64,000 nucleotides of DNA, taken from Paenisporosarcina quisquiliarum_A (lineage in GTDB: Bacteria > Bacillota > Bacilli > Bacillales_A > Planococcaceae). Shown piece after piece: positions 62,754 to 64,000 of this stretch. The DNA is taken from NCBI RefSeq assembly GCF_043641925.1, contig NZ_JBHZRU010000003.1:1-64000 (forward strand), written 5' to 3'. Positions within the stretch are counted from its first letter, which is position 1; each line of letters starts with the position of its first letter. Under the pieces are notes generated by a model. It searched no databases. It was not told the origin of the DNA and saw only the letters and a list, made by a program, of their open reading frames with translations. Made by a program: the position numbers and the translations under genes.

Positions 62754-62831
62754 TTAATCTGTGAAATTTAATGATGTTAAATAAGCTAGTAAGAGTAAGA
62801 AACCAATTCCAATCACTAATTGTGTATCCAT
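62754..62831 (-). CDS. 25-aa hydrophobic peptide
   Basis: MDTQLVIGIGFLLLLAYL.. then TSLNFTD: one membrane segment, polar end. AAGGAGG eight bases before the ATG and a terminator a few bases after the stop, the full set of signals for a tiny gene. It lies between ypiP and ypjP. No family recognised. Confidence 0.6.
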   Translation of the reverse strand: MDTQLVIGIGFLLLLAYLTSLNFTD

Positions 62832-62972
62832 TTCATATGCCTCCTTGTGAAAAAAACAAGCTGTTTATACTTTTTTATTGTACAATGAATAGTGTAAAGA
62901 TGAAACCTTTAGTTCTTGAAATCGTACTTCTACATAAGTGTTTGTCAAAAATGTTTAGATTAGAAGGTGACA

Positions 62973-63557
62973 ATGATGAAAAAGTGGATTCAAAAATCGT
63001 TAGTTGTAGCAGTAGCGCTTCTTACATTTGGTGTTATTTCTCCAAACCATATTATTTGGGAAAATTTATTAGATGAGAAAGCGCATCAAAAATCAATTTC
63101 TTCTCACAATACGGAGCATACATATTCGGTCGAGTGGTCTGAGGAACAACAACCTTCAAGTTTTTTAGAAGATGCCGTTCACTTAGCAAAAGAACAGTCT
63201 TTGTTGAAATTCGGTTCCCGTATCGGTCCGGTCATTGCGGATGAGTTCGATGAGATTATTTTTCCGAAAATCCAAGAAGCGATTGAAATGACTTTAGTTG
63301 ATTTAGACCATCAAAAATTGAATTCTTTAGCGATTAGTGAGAACCCTTCAGGTAATCATAGTGAAAAAATGTTCCATATTTATGAATCCACGACTGGCAG
63401 CGATATTATACGGTTTCATGTACGAACAGATCGCAAGCCGCAGGAAGGTTATTACTTTAATTTTCATTATCATACAGTCCAAGACCAGTTTGCAAAACAC
63501 TATAAGTTAGGCGATATTTATTGGTCCAAAAATATGCCCCCAAAATGGTTGTCATAG
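62973..63557 (+). CDS. ypjP: YpjP-like exported protein
   Basis: 194 aa. N-terminal hydrophobic segment after KKWIQK (about 8-26) as signal or anchor; the rest polar, with KFGSRIGPVIADEFDEIIFPKIQEA and the C-terminal YYFNFHYHTVQDQFAKHYKLGDIYW, the family mark. Place before thyA as in B. subtilis. Function unknown. AAGGTGA before two adjacent ATGs; either could start. Confidence 0.88.
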   Translation: MMKKWIQKSLVVAVALLTFGVISPNHIIWENLLDEKAHQKSISSHNTEHTYSVEWSEEQQPSSFLEDAVHLAKEQSLLKFGSRIGPVIADEFDEIIFPKIQEAIEMTLVDLDHQKLNSLAISENPSGNHSEKMFHIYESTTGSDIIRFHVRTDRKPQEGYYFNFHYHTVQDQFAKHYKLGDIYWSKNMPPKWLS

Positions 63558-63568
63558 AACTCAGAAAA

Positions 63569-63613
63569 ACACATCATATTCCTAATCTAGGGATATGATG
63601 GTGTCTTTTTTTT
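63569..63613 (+). terminator. Terminator of ypjP
   Basis: ACACATCATATTCC / GGGATATGATGGTGT with a 7-nt loop, then TTTTTTT. Confidence 0.8.
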
Positions 63614-63695
63614 ATAGGTGCACTCTTATCATGAAAACTCTTTAGAGTAGTTGAAGTAATTACTTTATAACAAGATAGAACTGGAGGGTCTACGA

Positions 63696-64000
63696 ATGGA
63701 TCAGTATTTACAACTTTGCAGAACAATATTAGCAGAAGGTGCTACGAAAAATGATCGCACAGGAACAGGCACAAAAAGTATTTTTGGTTATCAAATGCGA
63801 TTTGATTTAACAAAGGGCTTTCCATTGATGACAACTAAACAAACAGCAATGCGATTAATCACCTCTGAATTACTGTGGTTTATTAAAGGGGACACGAACG
63901 TGAAATCCCTTATCGAACAACGTAATTATATTTGGGATGAGTGGGCATTTGAAAAATGGGTAAATAGTTCAGATTACACTGGGCCAGATATGACTAACTT
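63696..64000 (+). CDS. thyA: Thymidylate synthase, 5' part
   Basis: First 101 codons, cut by the window end. NDRTGTGTKSIFGYQMRFDL holds the conserved Arg for dUMP phosphate, followed by FPLMTTKQTAMRLITSELLWF and the WDEW motif. Makes dTMP from dUMP with methylene-tetrahydrofolate. GGAGGG before the ATG. The catalytic Cys lies beyond the window. dfrA is expected to follow, as in B. subtilis. Confidence 0.96.
   Translation, partial: MDQYLQLCRTILAEGATKNDRTGTGTKSIFGYQMRFDLTKGFPLMTTKQTAMRLITSELLWFIKGDTNVKSLIEQRNYIWDEWAFEKWVNSSDYTGPDMTN

Overview
The window is a low-GC Gram-positive chromosome segment. Gene content and order match Bacillales, most likely a spore-forming member of the Planococcaceae (Caryophanaceae). 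This is inferred from the ponA-recU, mrfAB (yprAB), gpsB-rnpB-ypsC, ypvA-ypwA block, the ypdP-ypdQ, ypgQ, ypgR, yphP (brxB), ypiP, ypjP-thyA block (both known from the Bacillus subtilis ypp-yph region), strong AGGAGG-type ribosome binding sites, type B RNase P RNA and a Spo0E-like gene. No species can be named from the sequence alone.

Layout. 1-14 kb is a conserved housekeeping block: PBP1A and RecU leftward; MrfA/MrfB DNA repair, GpsB, RNase P RNA, an rRNA methyltransferase, a DinG-type helicase and an M32 carboxypeptidase rightward; then a leftward Ca2+/cation exchanger. 15.4-20.1 kb holds a glyoxylate-bypass module (malate synthase G and isocitrate lyase), each gene preceded by the same palindrome, the module flanked by a 31-bp imperfect direct repeat and next to a 5'-nucleotidase remnant. 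20.3-32.2 kb is accessory: a zinc-dependent phospholipase C-like protein, a small membrane protein, an unknown 206-aa protein, a complete type I restriction-modification operon (hsdR-hsdM-hsdS) with a RusA-like nuclease as fourth gene, a 524-aa coiled-coil protein ending in a DUF2325 domain, and a serine recombinase. 32.6-34.2 kb has MsrA and a type I toxin-antitoxin locus of the TxpA/BsrE kind with one full copy and two decayed ones. 34.2-39 kb has YajQ and a complete Hen1-Pnkp RNA-repair operon. 39-50.2 kb mixes small and single genes (nucleotidyltransferase, LLM oxidoreductase, HAD phosphatase, a release-factor-like protein, fatty acid hydroxylase-like, Spo0E-like, CheX) with a full-length two-headed dynamin DynA and a sulfurtransferase. 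50.2-50.8 kb is an intergenic repeat cluster. 51-64 kb returns to conserved genes: DbpA-type helicase, lipid kinase, type II pantothenate kinase, two cold-shock proteins, RNase H-like protein, a queuosine-precursor transporter behind a preQ1-I-like riboswitch, YpgQ, ABC-F YfmR, YpgR/CvfC, bacilliredoxin, methyltransferase, YpjP, and the start of thyA.

How the parts relate: PBP1A and GpsB act together in cell-wall synthesis; MrfA and MrfB form one excision-repair pathway; glcB and aceA together make the glyoxylate bypass; Hen1 and Pnkp repair and mark cleaved RNA; the HsdRMS operon is a DNA defence system and, with the neighbouring recombinase and the DUF2325 protein, looks like a small defence island. 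Many small genes (25-69 aa) not usually called are described below.
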